Positions 18,401-26,073 of a stretch of 64,000 nt of DNA are shown here, piece after piece. The position numbers and the translations under genes were made by a program. Below the pieces are notes generated by a model. It did no database searches and was not told the DNA's origin. It was given only the letters and a program-made list of their open reading frames with translations. This DNA is from Saprospirales bacterium. Lineage in GTDB: Bacteria; Bacteroidota; Bacteroidia; Chitinophagales; Saprospiraceae. The stretch lies in NCBI GenBank assembly GCA_002698985.1, contig PAAY01000096.1:1-64000 (forward strand), read 5' to 3'. Positions within the stretch are counted from its first letter, which is position 1, and every line of letters begins with the position of its first letter.

Positions 18401-18461
18401 GGACACTTATGTGCGATACGATGAGTTGAAAAAAGAATTGGAAACGTTGATGGGCCAGTAA
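15426..18461 (+). CDS. secreted BNR/sortilin-like beta-propeller protein (glycosidase-type family)
   Basis: 1011 residues with a signal peptide (3-19, ending FS-Q). From residue ~27 it carries repeated Asp-box/BNR signatures (GGGVWKTEDYGVTWKNIS, RTKDGGRTWEKV, KSVDGGDSWTKL, RSDDQGESF and others through ~650), typical of sortilin/VPS10-like and sialidase-like propellers; two propellers are likely. A beta domain (~740-880) and a helical C-terminal region (~895-1005, Glu/Lys/Leu-rich) follow. In Bacteroidota these large proteins are annotated as glycosyl hydrolase or WD40/YVTN/BNR-like; enzymatic activity is unproven. There is no T9SS sorting domain, so it is probably periplasmic. Confidence 0.87.
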   Translation: MDRKLLLALLILLPEFIFSQTDFGNLDYRFVGPYRGGRSTAVAGVASQPGTFYMGATGGGVWKTEDYGVTWKNISDGYFKSPSIGAIRVAPSDPNVIYVGTGSDGLRSNIIRGDGMYKSIDAGRSWQHIGLKDAGLIGAVEINPYDHNICFVAAIGQPFQPNPERGIFRTKDGGRTWEKVLFLSDTTGFADLEFMPSNPNIIYAAAWRAERKPWTIISGGRENGIYKSVDGGDSWTKLTNGLPTDIVGKIDLAVSAADSKVLYALVEAPGEQGGLYRSDDQGESFRKVSDNRSILHRPFYFCNITADPTDPEVIYAQALRLYKSADGGKNWRTIRTPHGDDHDLWINPGNPQIMIEANDGGANVTTNGGRTWSSQFNQPTAELYQVEVDDQYPYWLYAGQQDNYTAIAVPSLPPATMQLGGSAFIMDVGGCETGPAVPKPGNPDIVYSNCKGRFSVFNKKTGQEQHYDVGARNMYGHNPADLKYRFQRVSPIHVSPHDPNRVYHCSQYVHLTTNDGRSWMTISPDLTANEPDKQVISGSPITRDITGEEFYSTIYAIRESEMTPGLIWVGANDGPVHVTRDGGKTWKNVTPKKLAPGGRVDAVEPSPHDANKAYIAVLRYQLGDWKPYIFRTNDLGENWTLLTPGNNGLPEGCPTRVVREDPRRAGLLFAGTDCGMFISFDDGKNWEPFQQNLPVTPVTDIKVKEDDLVLSTMGRGFWIMDNISPLRQNFESLPSDKPVLFAPAEQIRRRSVYGRGSEAVPSPDYPPAHVDIDYYLPRNLDQPLKLIITSENGKEVSVIVSNGSKMADQPAGRPQRDMATGEETWQTSSELKTTKGFHRFRWDMRHNGPWHSNKNRRYRNGPLVAPGHYTVRLMTGTDVLQQELHLRMDPRLKAAGVTEADLQKQEELSLKIVDLISAANKFEDELKAELKGLQEQAKREPLSPEQQARKSEVEGKLKLLVNEEGPYPQNMLLSQIRYLYGVVSRADQLPGLDTYVRYDELKKELETLMGQ

Positions 18462-18473
18462 GAGCCTGACAGG

Positions 18474-18544
18474 CTGTGGTTGAAAGAGGTCGCTTTTCGA
18501 TTCCGGATGAACTTCGGGGTGGAAGGTAGCCCCTTTCAACACAG
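18474..18544. terminator. imperfect long hairpin between convergent genes
   Basis: CTGTGGTTGAAAGAGG (18474-18489) pairs with CCCCTTTCAACACAG (18530-18544) with one bulge, enclosing a 40-nt loop. It lies between the propeller gene and the convergent gene at 18556. No strong T tract follows. Confidence 0.45.
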
Positions 18545-18555
18545 GTTCAGGAACG

Positions 18556-19062
18556 CTATTTAGCCAGCACCTTCCGCCAGCCCCACCTTGCTGCCAGCAG
18601 CAGGCCGGCAAGTATGAGTAGTGCCTGCCAGAAAGGCAAAAAGGAAACCACCCAGATACGGGTGCGGTCAATGACCCAGAGCAGAGCCAGTACGGCCCCG
18701 ATCATCATCAGCAGGCCGGTGATCTTCTCGAAGCCGGGAATGGCGTCGAGGTCAACATTGCGACGGATGACAAGCAAGGTGGCTACCATCGAAAGAATGG
18801 GCAATACCTGTGTGTAAATGTCCGTCTCGAGTATGCTTCTACGCTCGAAGAGAAAAAGATAGGCACTCAGAAAAATCGCAAACATCCCCGGCACGCTGCA
18901 CAGATAGATCAAGGTGGAGTACACATACTTCCAGGGACTCTCATGCCCTTCGCCTTTGGCAAAACGACCCGTCAGCCAGGCTGCGATCGGCAGCAGCAGA
19001 AAATAAGCCAGTATCCAGACCGGATTTTCTGAAAGCAATTGAAAGAATTCCTGAAGAGTCAT
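18556..19062 (-). CDS. hypothetical integral membrane protein, 168 aa
   Basis: Four hydrophobic segments (about residues 15-31, 54-71, 83-98 and 116-160, the last perhaps two helices) and a short basic C-terminus (RWGWRKVLAK) indicate an inner-membrane protein. No catalytic motif is visible and I do not recognise a named family. It is monocistronic: convergent to the propeller gene and separated from sucB by a 369-bp repeat-filled gap. Confidence 0.75.
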   Translation of the reverse strand: MTLQEFFQLLSENPVWILAYFLLLPIAAWLTGRFAKGEGHESPWKYVYSTLIYLCSVPGMFAIFLSAYLFLFERRSILETDIYTQVLPILSMVATLLVIRRNVDLDAIPGFEKITGLLMMIGAVLALLWVIDRTRIWVVSFLPFWQALLILAGLLLAARWGWRKVLAK

Positions 19063-19431
19063 GCTGGGTTTAATTGTGGGGATTATGGAGGATTATAGAG
19101 GATTATGGAGGGTTATGGAGGATTATGGCCCCGATTTTTATCAGGGATGGAGGGTTATCAGGTTTTTGTGGATCACCCTCGATTCCTCAGTTCCTCAAAT
19201 CCTCGATTCCTGAGTCCCCCGATAGCCATCGGGGCAAAAAGTCATTTTCTATTGAATTTTGCGCAAGATTCGTTGGCCGTCAGAAGTTGATCTCGCCCTA
19301 AAGTATTGGATTAGAGAGGCGTATGGGCGACCAGGCGCAACCCCTCTCAACTTCTCTAAACCTCTCTCAACCTCTCTAAACGAATGAGGGCACTTTTTGC
19401 AGTGCACTCATTCCTCATTTCCTCAACAAAA
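19063..19431. repeat. repeat mosaic between the membrane protein and sucB
   Basis: Three arrays follow one another. At 19080-19130, five copies of a 10-bp GGATTATGGA-type unit. At about 19185-19216, CCTCGATTCCT-type units (reverse of the GAGGAATCGAG family) and a CCCCGATAGCCATCGGGG palindrome near 19218. At about 19340-19380, CCTCTCTCAA/CTTCTCTAAA units of 10 bp. No gene is apparent. Confidence 0.8.
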
Positions 19432-20703
19432 TCAAAGGTCCAGCAGCAAGCTCATCGGGTCTTCCAGCAGTTGTTTCACTTTCACGAGGAAGGTTACCGA
19501 AGAACTGCCATCTATGACGCGGTGGTCGTAGCTGAGGGCCAGGTACATCATTGGGCGTATTTGCACTTCTCCGTTCACGGCAACGGGACGCTGCTGGATG
19601 GTGTGCATGCCCAGGATGGCGCTCTGTGGCTCATTGAGAATTGGCGTACTGACCAACGAGCCGAACACACCGCCGTTGGTGATGGTGAAGGTGCCGCCAC
19701 TCATTTCCTCCAGGCTGAGTGTGCCGCTGCGGGCCTTTTCAGCCAGTTCCTTGATCTTGTATTCCACCTGGGCAAAGTTGAGTGACTCCACGTTGTGTAC
19801 CGGAGGCACTACCAGCCCGTTGGGTGTGCTGATGGCGATGGAGATGTCCACGTAGTCGTGGTAGATGATGTCATCGCCGTCAATCATGGCATTCACTTCC
19901 GGCATTTCCATGAGCACTTTGGCGCAGGCTTTGGCGAAGATGCTCATGAAGCCCAGCTTGATGCCGTATTTTTCCACAAAGCGCTCCTGGTATTTCTTCC
20001 GCATTTTCATCACCTCGGTCAGGTCCACCTCGTTGAAGGTGGTGAGCATGGCCGTGCTGTTTTTGGCGCTTACCAGTCGCTTCGCAATGGTGCGGCGCAT
20101 GCGGCTCAGTTTCTTGCGGGTGCTGTTGCGGCTGAAGCTGCCTGCAGCAGGTGCAGGTGCAGGTGCAGCCTTTTCTGCGGGAGCTTCTTTCTTCTCCTCT
20201 TTTGCCGGTGCGGCGGCCTTGTTCTCAACGGCTTTCAGGGCATCCTCTTTTGTGATGCGGCCGCCTTTGCCGGTGCCGGTCACATCGGCCGGCTTGATAT
20301 CGTTTTCAGCAAGGATCTTTGCGGCAGCAGGCGAGGGGTGACCAGCAGCGTAACCGGAAGCCGGCTGTGCTTTTTCTGCAGCTTGTGCAGGAGCTTCTTT
20401 TGCCGGAGCTTCGGGCGTTGCGGGCTTTTCCTCTTTTGGTGTTTCCCCACCATCCGCTTTGGCAACCGATGTGTCAATTTTAGCTACCAGTGCCCCAATC
20501 TCGAGGTCATCGTCTTCTTTGGCCACATGAATGAGCTTTCCGGCGGCTTCGGCCGGAAATTCCAGGGTGGCTTTGTCCGATTCAAATTCGCAGATCGGCT
20601 CGTCCAATTCCACGTATTCGCCGTCGGCTTTCAGCCATTTTGAAAGGGTAACTTCGGTAATTGACTCGCCCACGTTGGGCACTCTCATTTCAACGATTGC
20701 CAT
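19432..20703 (-). CDS. sucB: 2-oxoglutarate dehydrogenase E2, dihydrolipoyl succinyltransferase
   Basis: 423 residues. An N-terminal lipoyl domain (1-77) carries the lipoylated Lys44 in ESDKATLE. Ala/Pro/Lys-rich linkers flank a small peripheral E1/E3-binding domain (~118-155, [33 protein letters not shown]). The catalytic core (~200-423) ends with the active-site DHRVIDG block (His394, Asp398). The sequence [15 protein letters not shown] and the length favour the succinyl- over the acetyltransferase. Its E1 partner (sucA) is not adjacent. A promoter lies inside the 3' end of the upstream gene. It is cytoplasmic and part of the TCA cycle. Confidence 0.93.
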   Translation of the reverse strand: MAIVEMRVPNVGESITEVTLSKWLKADGEYVELDEPICEFESDKATLEFPAEAAGKLIHVAKEDDDLEIGALVAKIDTSVAKADGGETPKEEKPATPEAPAKEAPAQAAEKAQPASGYAAGHPSPAAAKILAENDIKPADVTGTGKGGRITKEDALKAVENKAAAPAKEEKKEAPAEKAAPAPAPAAGSFSRNSTRKKLSRMRRTIAKRLVSAKNSTAMLTTFNEVDLTEVMKMRKKYQERFVEKYGIKLGFMSIFAKACAKVLMEMPEVNAMIDGDDIIYHDYVDISIAISTPNGLVVPPVHNVESLNFAQVEYKIKELAEKARSGTLSLEEMSGGTFTITNGGVFGSLVSTPILNEPQSAILGMHTIQQRPVAVNGEVQIRPMMYLALSYDHRVIDGSSSVTFLVKVKQLLEDPMSLLLDL

Positions 20704-20767
20704 TTTGGTAAAAGTTATTGGATTTGATGGGTTTTCGGGCTTCCGTGGCCCGTATCAAAAAGCGCGG

Positions 20768-20797
20768 CAAATATAGATTCAATTCCGGTAAGCGAAA
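20768..20797 (-). promoter_or_regulatory. candidate promoter of sucB
   Basis: On the - strand, TATATTTG (reverse of 20768-20775) preceded after 18 nt by TTTC (reverse of 20794-20797) fits the -7 element fully and the -33 element at 3 of 4. The RNA start would be near 20761, 58 nt before the sucB ATG. Part of it lies in the end of the upstream gene. Confidence 0.55.
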
Positions 20798-21702
20798 CGG
20801 TAAATCCTGCCCTTACCATCCTTGCCTTCGTTGGCAATGTAGAGGGTCCCGTCTTTGTCGAAACAAAGGCCTTCGGGCTGGGGGTGGACAGACTTTTTGA
20901 ACTTTTCAATGAAGAGCAAGTGGCCCTCGTGGTCCATCACCATCAGCATCTTGCCAGTGGAGGAGGTGAGGTAAACGTTTCCGTTCAGCGGATGTACGGC
21001 AATGGCCGAGGGGTTGAAACGCATTTGATTGGTGCCGGGCGCAAAAGTTTCGCAGATTTTTTTGTGGGCTTTCCCTTCCGGGTAATGCTCCAGAAGGTGC
21101 TGGATGTCTTCCAGGCTGAGCACATATACCGGTTGGCTCTCCATTTCCATTCGGTCGAGGGTGAATGCGTAGATGGCTTTTTTCATTTTGCTGCCGTCGT
21201 CGTGGAAGCCTTTGCCTTTGCAGCCAACCAACAGCGCATTTCGAGCCGGATCGTAGCCGAGGCCTTCCACATCGTTTTCCTTGTTCAGGAAGGAACTGTG
21301 TTTGATGGTTTGCGGGTGCTCGTCTTTGAGGAAGTTCTTTACCTGGTAAATGTTGCCGTTGCTTTTGATCACAAAGGCATCATCGCCCACTACCTCTATG
21401 CCCTCGTAATCTCCGTCGTCCCAAAAATCAATTTTCCTCTCCACCTTGCCGTCCTGTTTTGACAAAACGAAGATGGTGCCCTCTTCATCGTTGTGGGCCA
21501 CCAGGTGCTCACCGTCGTCGCAAAGGCTGAGGCCGGAGATTTCCCTCAATTCGCCGGGCAGCTCGAAGGCGGCATCCGGTTCGTTGATGCTGTAAGGGAA
21601 ATCGGGGTGGTAAACCACTTCGTTGCTGCAGGTGAGCAACATGGCTGAAAGGATTACCAAAGTTTTTTGAGGAAACGAATACAGCATTGGAAAGGAGTTC
21701 AT
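20779..21702 (-). CDS. SdiA-regulated-like beta-propeller lipoprotein
   Basis: 307 residues. The N-terminal hydrophobic segment ends at Cys25 in an LLTC context, an atypical lipobox; the next residues SNEVV suggest an envelope lipoprotein. The rest reads as a six-bladed propeller of the SdiA-regulated/esterase-like phytase group: LREISGLSLCDDGEHLVAHNDEEGTI, DDGDYEGIEVVGDDAFVI, NDVEGLGYDPARNALLVGCKG and HPQPEGLCFDKDGTLYIANEG. The repeated E-G-L/I blocks are the blade motif. Function is unproven. An in-frame ATG at 21687 is an alternative start. Confidence 0.8.
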   Translation of the reverse strand: MNSFPMLYSFPQKTLVILSAMLLTCSNEVVYHPDFPYSINEPDAAFELPGELREISGLSLCDDGEHLVAHNDEEGTIFVLSKQDGKVERKIDFWDDGDYEGIEVVGDDAFVIKSNGNIYQVKNFLKDEHPQTIKHSSFLNKENDVEGLGYDPARNALLVGCKGKGFHDDGSKMKKAIYAFTLDRMEMESQPVYVLSLEDIQHLLEHYPEGKAHKKICETFAPGTNQMRFNPSAIAVHPLNGNVYLTSSTGKMLMVMDHEGHLLFIEKFKKSVHPQPEGLCFDKDGTLYIANEGKDGKGRIYRFAYRN

Positions 21703-21829
21703 GAAGATTGCTTTGTTTGCTTAGCCCTGTCGGGCAATGGATCGACAGGGGTTTTAGGACGAAAAACTAAGGCATTTGTTGCGAAGCGAGGCAAGCCACT
21801 GCGGGAATGGTACGGGTACAAACAAAAAA

Positions 21830-21851
21830 AGTCGCACCAGAAGGTGCGACT
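21830..21851 (-). terminator. terminator-like hairpin with T tract on the - strand
   Basis: AGTCGCACC (21830-21838) and GGTGCGACT (21843-21851) form a 9-bp stem with an AGAA loop. On the - strand it is followed at once by seven T. No known - strand gene ends here; it lies in the leader of the gene at 20779-21702, so it may be an attenuator or end a small RNA. Confidence 0.65.
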
Positions 21852-21978
21852 GCTAATGACAAATTATAATCTCATGAAAATAAACGACGTACACTTAACT
21901 GAGCAAAAGGTACTTTTGTTTCATTAAATTGTTGATAATCATCGACCTCCGTCTTTTTCTAACCAAACTTTAACAACC

Positions 21979-22824
21979 ATGTCCTTAAAGGGGGTAGCCA
22001 AAAGGGAAATTTTAAAGGTAACAGGGCGCAAAACACAGCAGGTCAACGACTTGCTGGCCGTGGAGGAACCCCTGGAGATTCGTCTCGAAAGCGGGTTGGA
22101 TGCTGCGGGCAGCTATGAAAACCTGACCGTGACCATGCGCACCCCCGGCCATGATGAAGAGTTGGCAGTGGGCTTCCTGTTTACCGAAGGACTGATCAGC
22201 GAACCGCAACAAGTTCGAGGATTCCGGCTGGTCAAAACCAGGCATTCTGAGGCCCGTGAAAATGTACTTGCTGTGCAACTGGAGGAAGGGACGGAGGATC
22301 TGCTCAAGAAAGTGAAGCGCAATTTTCTCACCACCTCAGCCTGCGGTGTTTGCGGAAAGGCCTCCATCGAGTCCGTGCAGACGAGCAGTCAATATGAGAT
22401 TTTGGAAAGCATACCTGTATTCGATGCGGAGCTGCTGCACGGCTTGCCTGACAAGATCAACGGCTATCAGTCGGTTTTCGATTGCACGGGAGGCTTGCAT
22501 GCGGCAGCCCTCTTCAATGCAGCCGGTGAGCTGCAATTTCTGCGAGAGGACATCGGCCGGCACAACGCTGTGGACAAAGTGATTGGAGCAGCTTTTTTGC
22601 AGGATTTGCTGCCCCTTTCGGAAAGCATATTGCTGGTCAGTGGGCGGGCAGGCTTTGAACTGGTGCAAAAGGCTGTCATGGCCGGCATCCCTGTCATGGC
22701 CGCTGTGGGCGCCCCGTCCAGCCTGGCCGTGCAACTGGCAGCCGAGGCGGGCATGACCCTGGCCGGTTTTCTTCGCAATGGGCAGTTCAACGTGTACTGC
22801 GGAGCCGAAAGGCTCAAAACATGA
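21979..22824 (+). CDS. fdhD: FdhD, formate dehydrogenase accessory sulfurtransferase
   Basis: 281 residues. FdhD passes sulfur from cysteine desulfurase to the molybdenum cofactor of formate dehydrogenase, which activates the enzyme. The conserved blocks are present: EEPLEIRL near the N-terminus, ELAVGFLFTEGLI, the CxxC motif with Cys122 and Cys125 (ACGVCG), and the C-terminal LREDIGRHNAVDKVIG and VSGRAGFELVQKA. No formate dehydrogenase gene is in the window. A TACTTTTG element at 21911-21918 fits a -7 box but has no clear -33 partner. The ATG at 21979 has no close rival. Confidence 0.95.
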   Translation: MSLKGVAKREILKVTGRKTQQVNDLLAVEEPLEIRLESGLDAAGSYENLTVTMRTPGHDEELAVGFLFTEGLISEPQQVRGFRLVKTRHSEARENVLAVQLEEGTEDLLKKVKRNFLTTSACGVCGKASIESVQTSSQYEILESIPVFDAELLHGLPDKINGYQSVFDCTGGLHAAALFNAAGELQFLREDIGRHNAVDKVIGAAFLQDLLPLSESILLVSGRAGFELVQKAVMAGIPVMAAVGAPSSLAVQLAAEAGMTLAGFLRNGQFNVYCGAERLKT

Positions 22825-22831
22825 TCTGGAA

Positions 22832-22867
22832 TTTGTTGCATACCCGCCTTCAGGTTTAGTATATTTG
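22832..22867 (+). promoter_or_regulatory. candidate promoter of thx
   Basis: TTTG at 22832-22835 and TATATTTG at 22860-22867 match the Bacteroidota -33/-7 boxes, though the spacer of 24 nt is longer than usual. The RNA start would be near 22874, about 37 nt before the ATG at 22911. Confidence 0.5.
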
Positions 22868-22910
22868 CCGCCCTTTTGAAAATCAGTCATTCATCAAAAC
22901 CACTATTGCA

Positions 22911-23033
22911 ATGGGCAAAGGAGACAGAAGAACCCGCCGTGGCAAAATTTGGAGGAACTCTTACGGCAAAAGCCGTAACAAAAAGACCAACAAAGCTCAC
23001 GAGCCTGTAAAAGACCAGAAGAAGAACGGATAA
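22911..23033 (+). CDS. thx: 30S ribosomal protein Thx family, 40 aa
   Basis: A 40-codon gene that starts [20 protein letters not shown] and continues with Arg/Lys/Asn-rich sequence to KKNG and a TAA stop. This is the short form of the Thx/S31e-like peptide, which sits in the head of the 30S subunit in Thermus and is widespread in Bacteroidota. The first 20 residues match the family pattern MGKGDKKTRRGKI closely. It has its own promoter candidate and a downstream terminator hairpin, so it is monocistronic. Confidence 0.9.
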   Translation: MGKGDRRTRRGKIWRNSYGKSRNKKTNKAHEPVKDQKKNG

Positions 23034-23051
23034 GAACACCGTTTGCACCAT

Positions 23052-23091
23052 AATCCCCTGCCTGTGTTGTCAAAGCCACAGGAAGGGGATT
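23052..23091 (+). terminator. hairpin terminator of thx
   Basis: AATCCCCT-CCTGTG (23052-23066, one G bulge) pairs with CACAGG-AGGGGATT (23077-23091, one A bulge), 14 bp in all. It lies 19 bp after the thx stop. There is no long T tract, only TTTCC. Confidence 0.6.
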
Positions 23092-23108
23092 TCCATATCT
23101 GCCAAGCC

Positions 23109-23483
23109 ATGAAACTGAGAATTTTCGGCAACAGCTTGAGGCTCCGCCTGTCACAATCCGAAGTGACAGCCCTTACCGCTTCCGGCAAAGTGGAGGATCG
23201 CATTTCCTTCGGCAAATCAGCCGGCCAGTCGCTCACCTACACCTTGCTAACGGCCGATGTGCCAAATATCTCCGCCAGCTTCGACAATGGCGCCATCCGT
23301 GTGGACGTGCCCCGTGACCTGGCCCGCAACTGGGCCGGATCAGATGAGGTAAGCCTGAAGGCCGAACAGCCACTCGACTCAGGTGACAGCCTCAAAATCC
23401 TTATCGAAAAGGACTTCAAATGCCTGACGCCCCGCGACGAGGACGAGTCGGACAATTTCCCGAATCCAAACAAAAGTTGTTGA
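23109..23483 (+). CDS. conserved hypothetical protein, 124 aa (DUF7009-like)
   Basis: 124 residues from the ATG at 23109; a longer frame from 23043 would run through the thx terminator. The start MKLRIFGNSLRLRLSQSEV is typical of a small Bacteroidota family of unknown function that I believe is listed as DUF7009. The sequence is beta-rich with no signal peptide, and has three Cys-free central strands and an acidic, Asn-rich tail ending in Cys. Its closeness to fdhD may point to a molybdenum or sulfur role, but that is only context. Confidence 0.7.
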   Translation: MKLRIFGNSLRLRLSQSEVTALTASGKVEDRISFGKSAGQSLTYTLLTADVPNISASFDNGAIRVDVPRDLARNWAGSDEVSLKAEQPLDSGDSLKILIEKDFKCLTPRDEDESDNFPNPNKSC

Positions 23484-24111
23484 AGAGCTGGTCTGCTTTT
23501 TTTACCAAAGCGTTTTATTGGGTAGTTACTCAGTACGGCAGTGCTGTTTGGCAATAGATCCCAGACCATCTGCCATTCCCATCAACTCTATAACCCTCCA
23601 TAATCCTCCATAATCCCTATAACATAATCCTCAAAAAAAAACGCAGGCGCCCCTGACAATACCGCTGTGAGGCGGGCAATCAGGAAGCTGCCTGCTTTAC
23701 GTGTTTTCGGGGTTGAATGAAAGGAGCCACAGTGTGGCACTACCATCAACACCCGAATCCACACCCCTGTATTTTTCGACTTTAGTGTTTCACGGTTGTA
23801 TGCCCTGCCCGGGCATATCCAGGCCCATCGGTGCGGTTGCCCGAAGGGCGAGGGAAATAAATCAATAAGGAAGAAGCAGATTGGAAGGGTCGAAGGTGCA
23901 ATCGGTCTCAGCAGGCACAAACATAGGCGCCCTGGGTAGTTGGCCGGCGTCGAATGCTTCCGAACAGGAATAAATACGGGTTGGACAAGAACGGGCATTT
24001 GTCCCGAAGCGATAAATACACAGTATTTTACCGAAGGAAAAAAAAAGATCCGGGGCCTGGCAGCCTTTTGGGCTTCAGACTTGTACTGTAAGTTGAATAT
24101 CCGCAAGATCA
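23484..24111. other. 628-bp intergenic region, no gene recognised
   Basis: Begins with GATTATGGAG-family repeats (about 23588-23630, as CCTCCATAATC units). The rest (23700-24050) is not obviously repetitive. It holds several hairpins: GCCACA/TGTGGC near 23728, TGCCC/GGGCA near 23801, and GCCCGAAGGGC near 23840. A 174-codon frame on the - strand spans it but has no protein-like features. A structured RNA is possible; none is identified. Confidence 0.4.
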
Positions 24112-24673
24112 ATGGACAAACCCGCCGGAGACATTCTGGAGCGCATCATCGAGGGGTGCCGGAAGGAGCAGCGCAGCAGCCAGCATGCACTGTACAAAAT
24201 GTTCTATTCCTATGGAATGAGCATCTGTTTCCGCTATGCAACTGATGAGCAGGAAGCCATTGGGATATTGAATGAGGCCTTTTTGAAGGTGTTTGACAAC
24301 CTGAAGCAGTTTGATCCGGAAAAAGGAGCCTTTAAAAGCTGGTTCAGGGTCATTCTGGTCAATACGGCCATCAACCATGTGAAGAAGCAACAGAAATTCA
24401 AACTGGAAGTAGCAATGGATGAAGCAATGGAGGTCCGGCAACAAGACGACATCCTCAGCCGGATCGGGTACAAAGAGTTGATTGCCATGGTGCAATCCCC
24501 TGTCGGTGGCTTACCGGACGGTGTTCAACCTGTACGTCATCGATGGATTCAAGCACGAGGAAATTGCTCAGCAACTGGGCATTACCGTGAGCACCTCCAA
24601 GAGCAACCTGGCACGGGCCAAGGCCCGGTTGCGGGACATGATACAGGAAAAGCTAAAAGCGAAGTATGCCTGA
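24112..24673 (+). pseudogene. ECF-type sigma factor, disrupted by a +1 frameshift
   Basis: The first 126 codons encode sigma region 2 (ALYKMFYSYGMSICFRYATDE, ILNEAFLKVFDNL, FKSWFRVILVNTAINHVKKQ). At the CCCC run 24497-24500 the frame changes: removing one C joins it to the frame ending at 24673, which encodes region 4 (VAYRTVFNLYVIDGFKHEEIA, LGITVSTSKSNLARAKARLRDMI). The repaired protein has 186 residues, a normal ECF length. As read, the intact frame is a 313-aa nonsense fusion. Either a real inactivation or a homopolymer sequencing error. The stop overlaps the next gene by 8 bp, which argues that the pair was functional recently. Confidence 0.85.
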
Positions 24674-25934
24674 TTGGACAGACAAGGACATGGAACAATT
24701 GTTCAGAAGTGCTGCAGGCCAGCAGGAGTTTGAGTACAAGGATGCTGCCTGGCAGCAAATGGAGCAATTGCTGGATGCCAGAAAACGCCGCAGAAGGTTC
24801 ATCTTCTGGTGGTGGAGGGGGCTTGGATTGCTGCTTTTCGTCGCAATGCTGGGGCTGGGCATTTACCACTTTGTGGGTGCTGGCCGTGAAAAGCCCGGCC
24901 TGCCTGCAGCAGATGCCCTTACAGGGTCGGCTGCCTCCCATTTGCCGAAGGAAAGCACCAATGAAATTGAACATACAGACCTGGGCCACGAAACAGAAAA
25001 ACTTCAAAACACCAATAACCACCGGCAGGCTGCACCATCCGGACCGGCATTGAAGGAAGAAGCAACAGGGTCTCGATTCGGGGTCTCAGCAAGACCAGGG
25101 ATACCTGCTCCGGCGGGTCATACACAGGCTGACGCTGCCACTGGTATCCTGCCACCTGAATTGGACAACCGGGCAAAAGAGTCCGTTGTAGCAGACCAAA
25201 AAGCAAATGCCGCTTCCGGGAAGGTGCTCCTGCCAGGTGTTTTGATTCCATACCTGCCCATGGCGGAATTACCAGTGGAATTTACGGTTCCGGAATTGAA
25301 TCCTGAGCTGCCGGCACTTTCATCGCAAGAGCATGAGCTCGATGCAAACAAGGGCTTTTACCTGGCAGTGACGGCAGCTGGTGAACTGACATCCATCGGG
25401 CCGGATGACTTTGCCCAACTCAATTCAAAGTTTGGGTTGGGGCTGGAGTACCGGTTCGGTTCTAAATTGGGGATCGCTTCCGGAATTAACTACATGCGGC
25501 TCGATTACCGGGCCGGGGAAGGAGAATACATCCCTCCAAAGGGGTTCTGGACCCGGAAAATTGCCCCGCAGTCCACGATTGGGCATTGCGACATTCTGGA
25601 GCTGCCGCTCAGCCTGAACTACCATGGGGAGCTGGAATCTGGTGCTGGAGTTAGCTTCTCTGCCGGGCTGTCTTCCTTGCTGATTTTCCGGCAGCGCTAT
25701 TACTACCAGTACGACCTTGCCGATGACGACCTCATCCGCAAATGGAAGAGCAATGAGCTCAAATCCTATTGGCTGTCACTCGGCAGTGTGTCTGTTGGAT
25801 ATGATCTGCCGCTGAGCGCCAAAACCCGATTGAACATCGCACCCTACATGCAGTTTCCGCTTACCGGCATCGGGCACGGGAATGTCCAGCTGTACAGTGC
25901 TGGCATTGCGGCACGGCTGGGCTGGAAACTTTGA
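24666..25934 (+). CDS. membrane-anchored outer-membrane-barrel-like protein, possible anti-sigma partner
   Basis: 422 residues. A cytoplasmic-looking N-terminus (~1-42, acidic then strongly basic RKRRRRF) precedes one transmembrane helix (~50-68). A long low-complexity Ala/Pro/Glu linker (~70-210) leads to a beta-rich C-terminal domain (~225-422) with strand pattern of an outer-membrane barrel (GLGLEYRFGSKLGIASGINYMRLDY ... AGIAARLGWKL). The start overlaps the ECF sigma factor by 8 bp, the usual place for an anti-sigma factor. The layout suggests a transmembrane regulator spanning to the outer membrane; this is inference. Confidence 0.75.
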   Translation: MPDWTDKDMEQLFRSAAGQQEFEYKDAAWQQMEQLLDARKRRRRFIFWWWRGLGLLLFVAMLGLGIYHFVGAGREKPGLPAADALTGSAASHLPKESTNEIEHTDLGHETEKLQNTNNHRQAAPSGPALKEEATGSRFGVSARPGIPAPAGHTQADAATGILPPELDNRAKESVVADQKANAASGKVLLPGVLIPYLPMAELPVEFTVPELNPELPALSSQEHELDANKGFYLAVTAAGELTSIGPDDFAQLNSKFGLGLEYRFGSKLGIASGINYMRLDYRAGEGEYIPPKGFWTRKIAPQSTIGHCDILELPLSLNYHGELESGAGVSFSAGLSSLLIFRQRYYYQYDLADDDLIRKWKSNELKSYWLSLGSVSVGYDLPLSAKTRLNIAPYMQFPLTGIGHGNVQLYSAGIAARLGWKL

Positions 25935-26073
25935 TGATAGTCCCGGGCTTTCTGTCCCGGCTTTACACGAGTTCGGATAAGTAGATTTTCGACACAACTG
26001 CTTCCTGTGAACCGGAGGCAGGGTAGGAATGCTATTGCCAAATTTTTTCACGAGGTATAAAAATCAAAAGCTT

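Noticed and set aside
23588-24112. 174-codon open frame on the - strand in the intergenic region
   Set aside because: Begins in unique sequence but ends in the repeat array; no signal, domain or ribosome-binding site. Kept as possible RNA region only.
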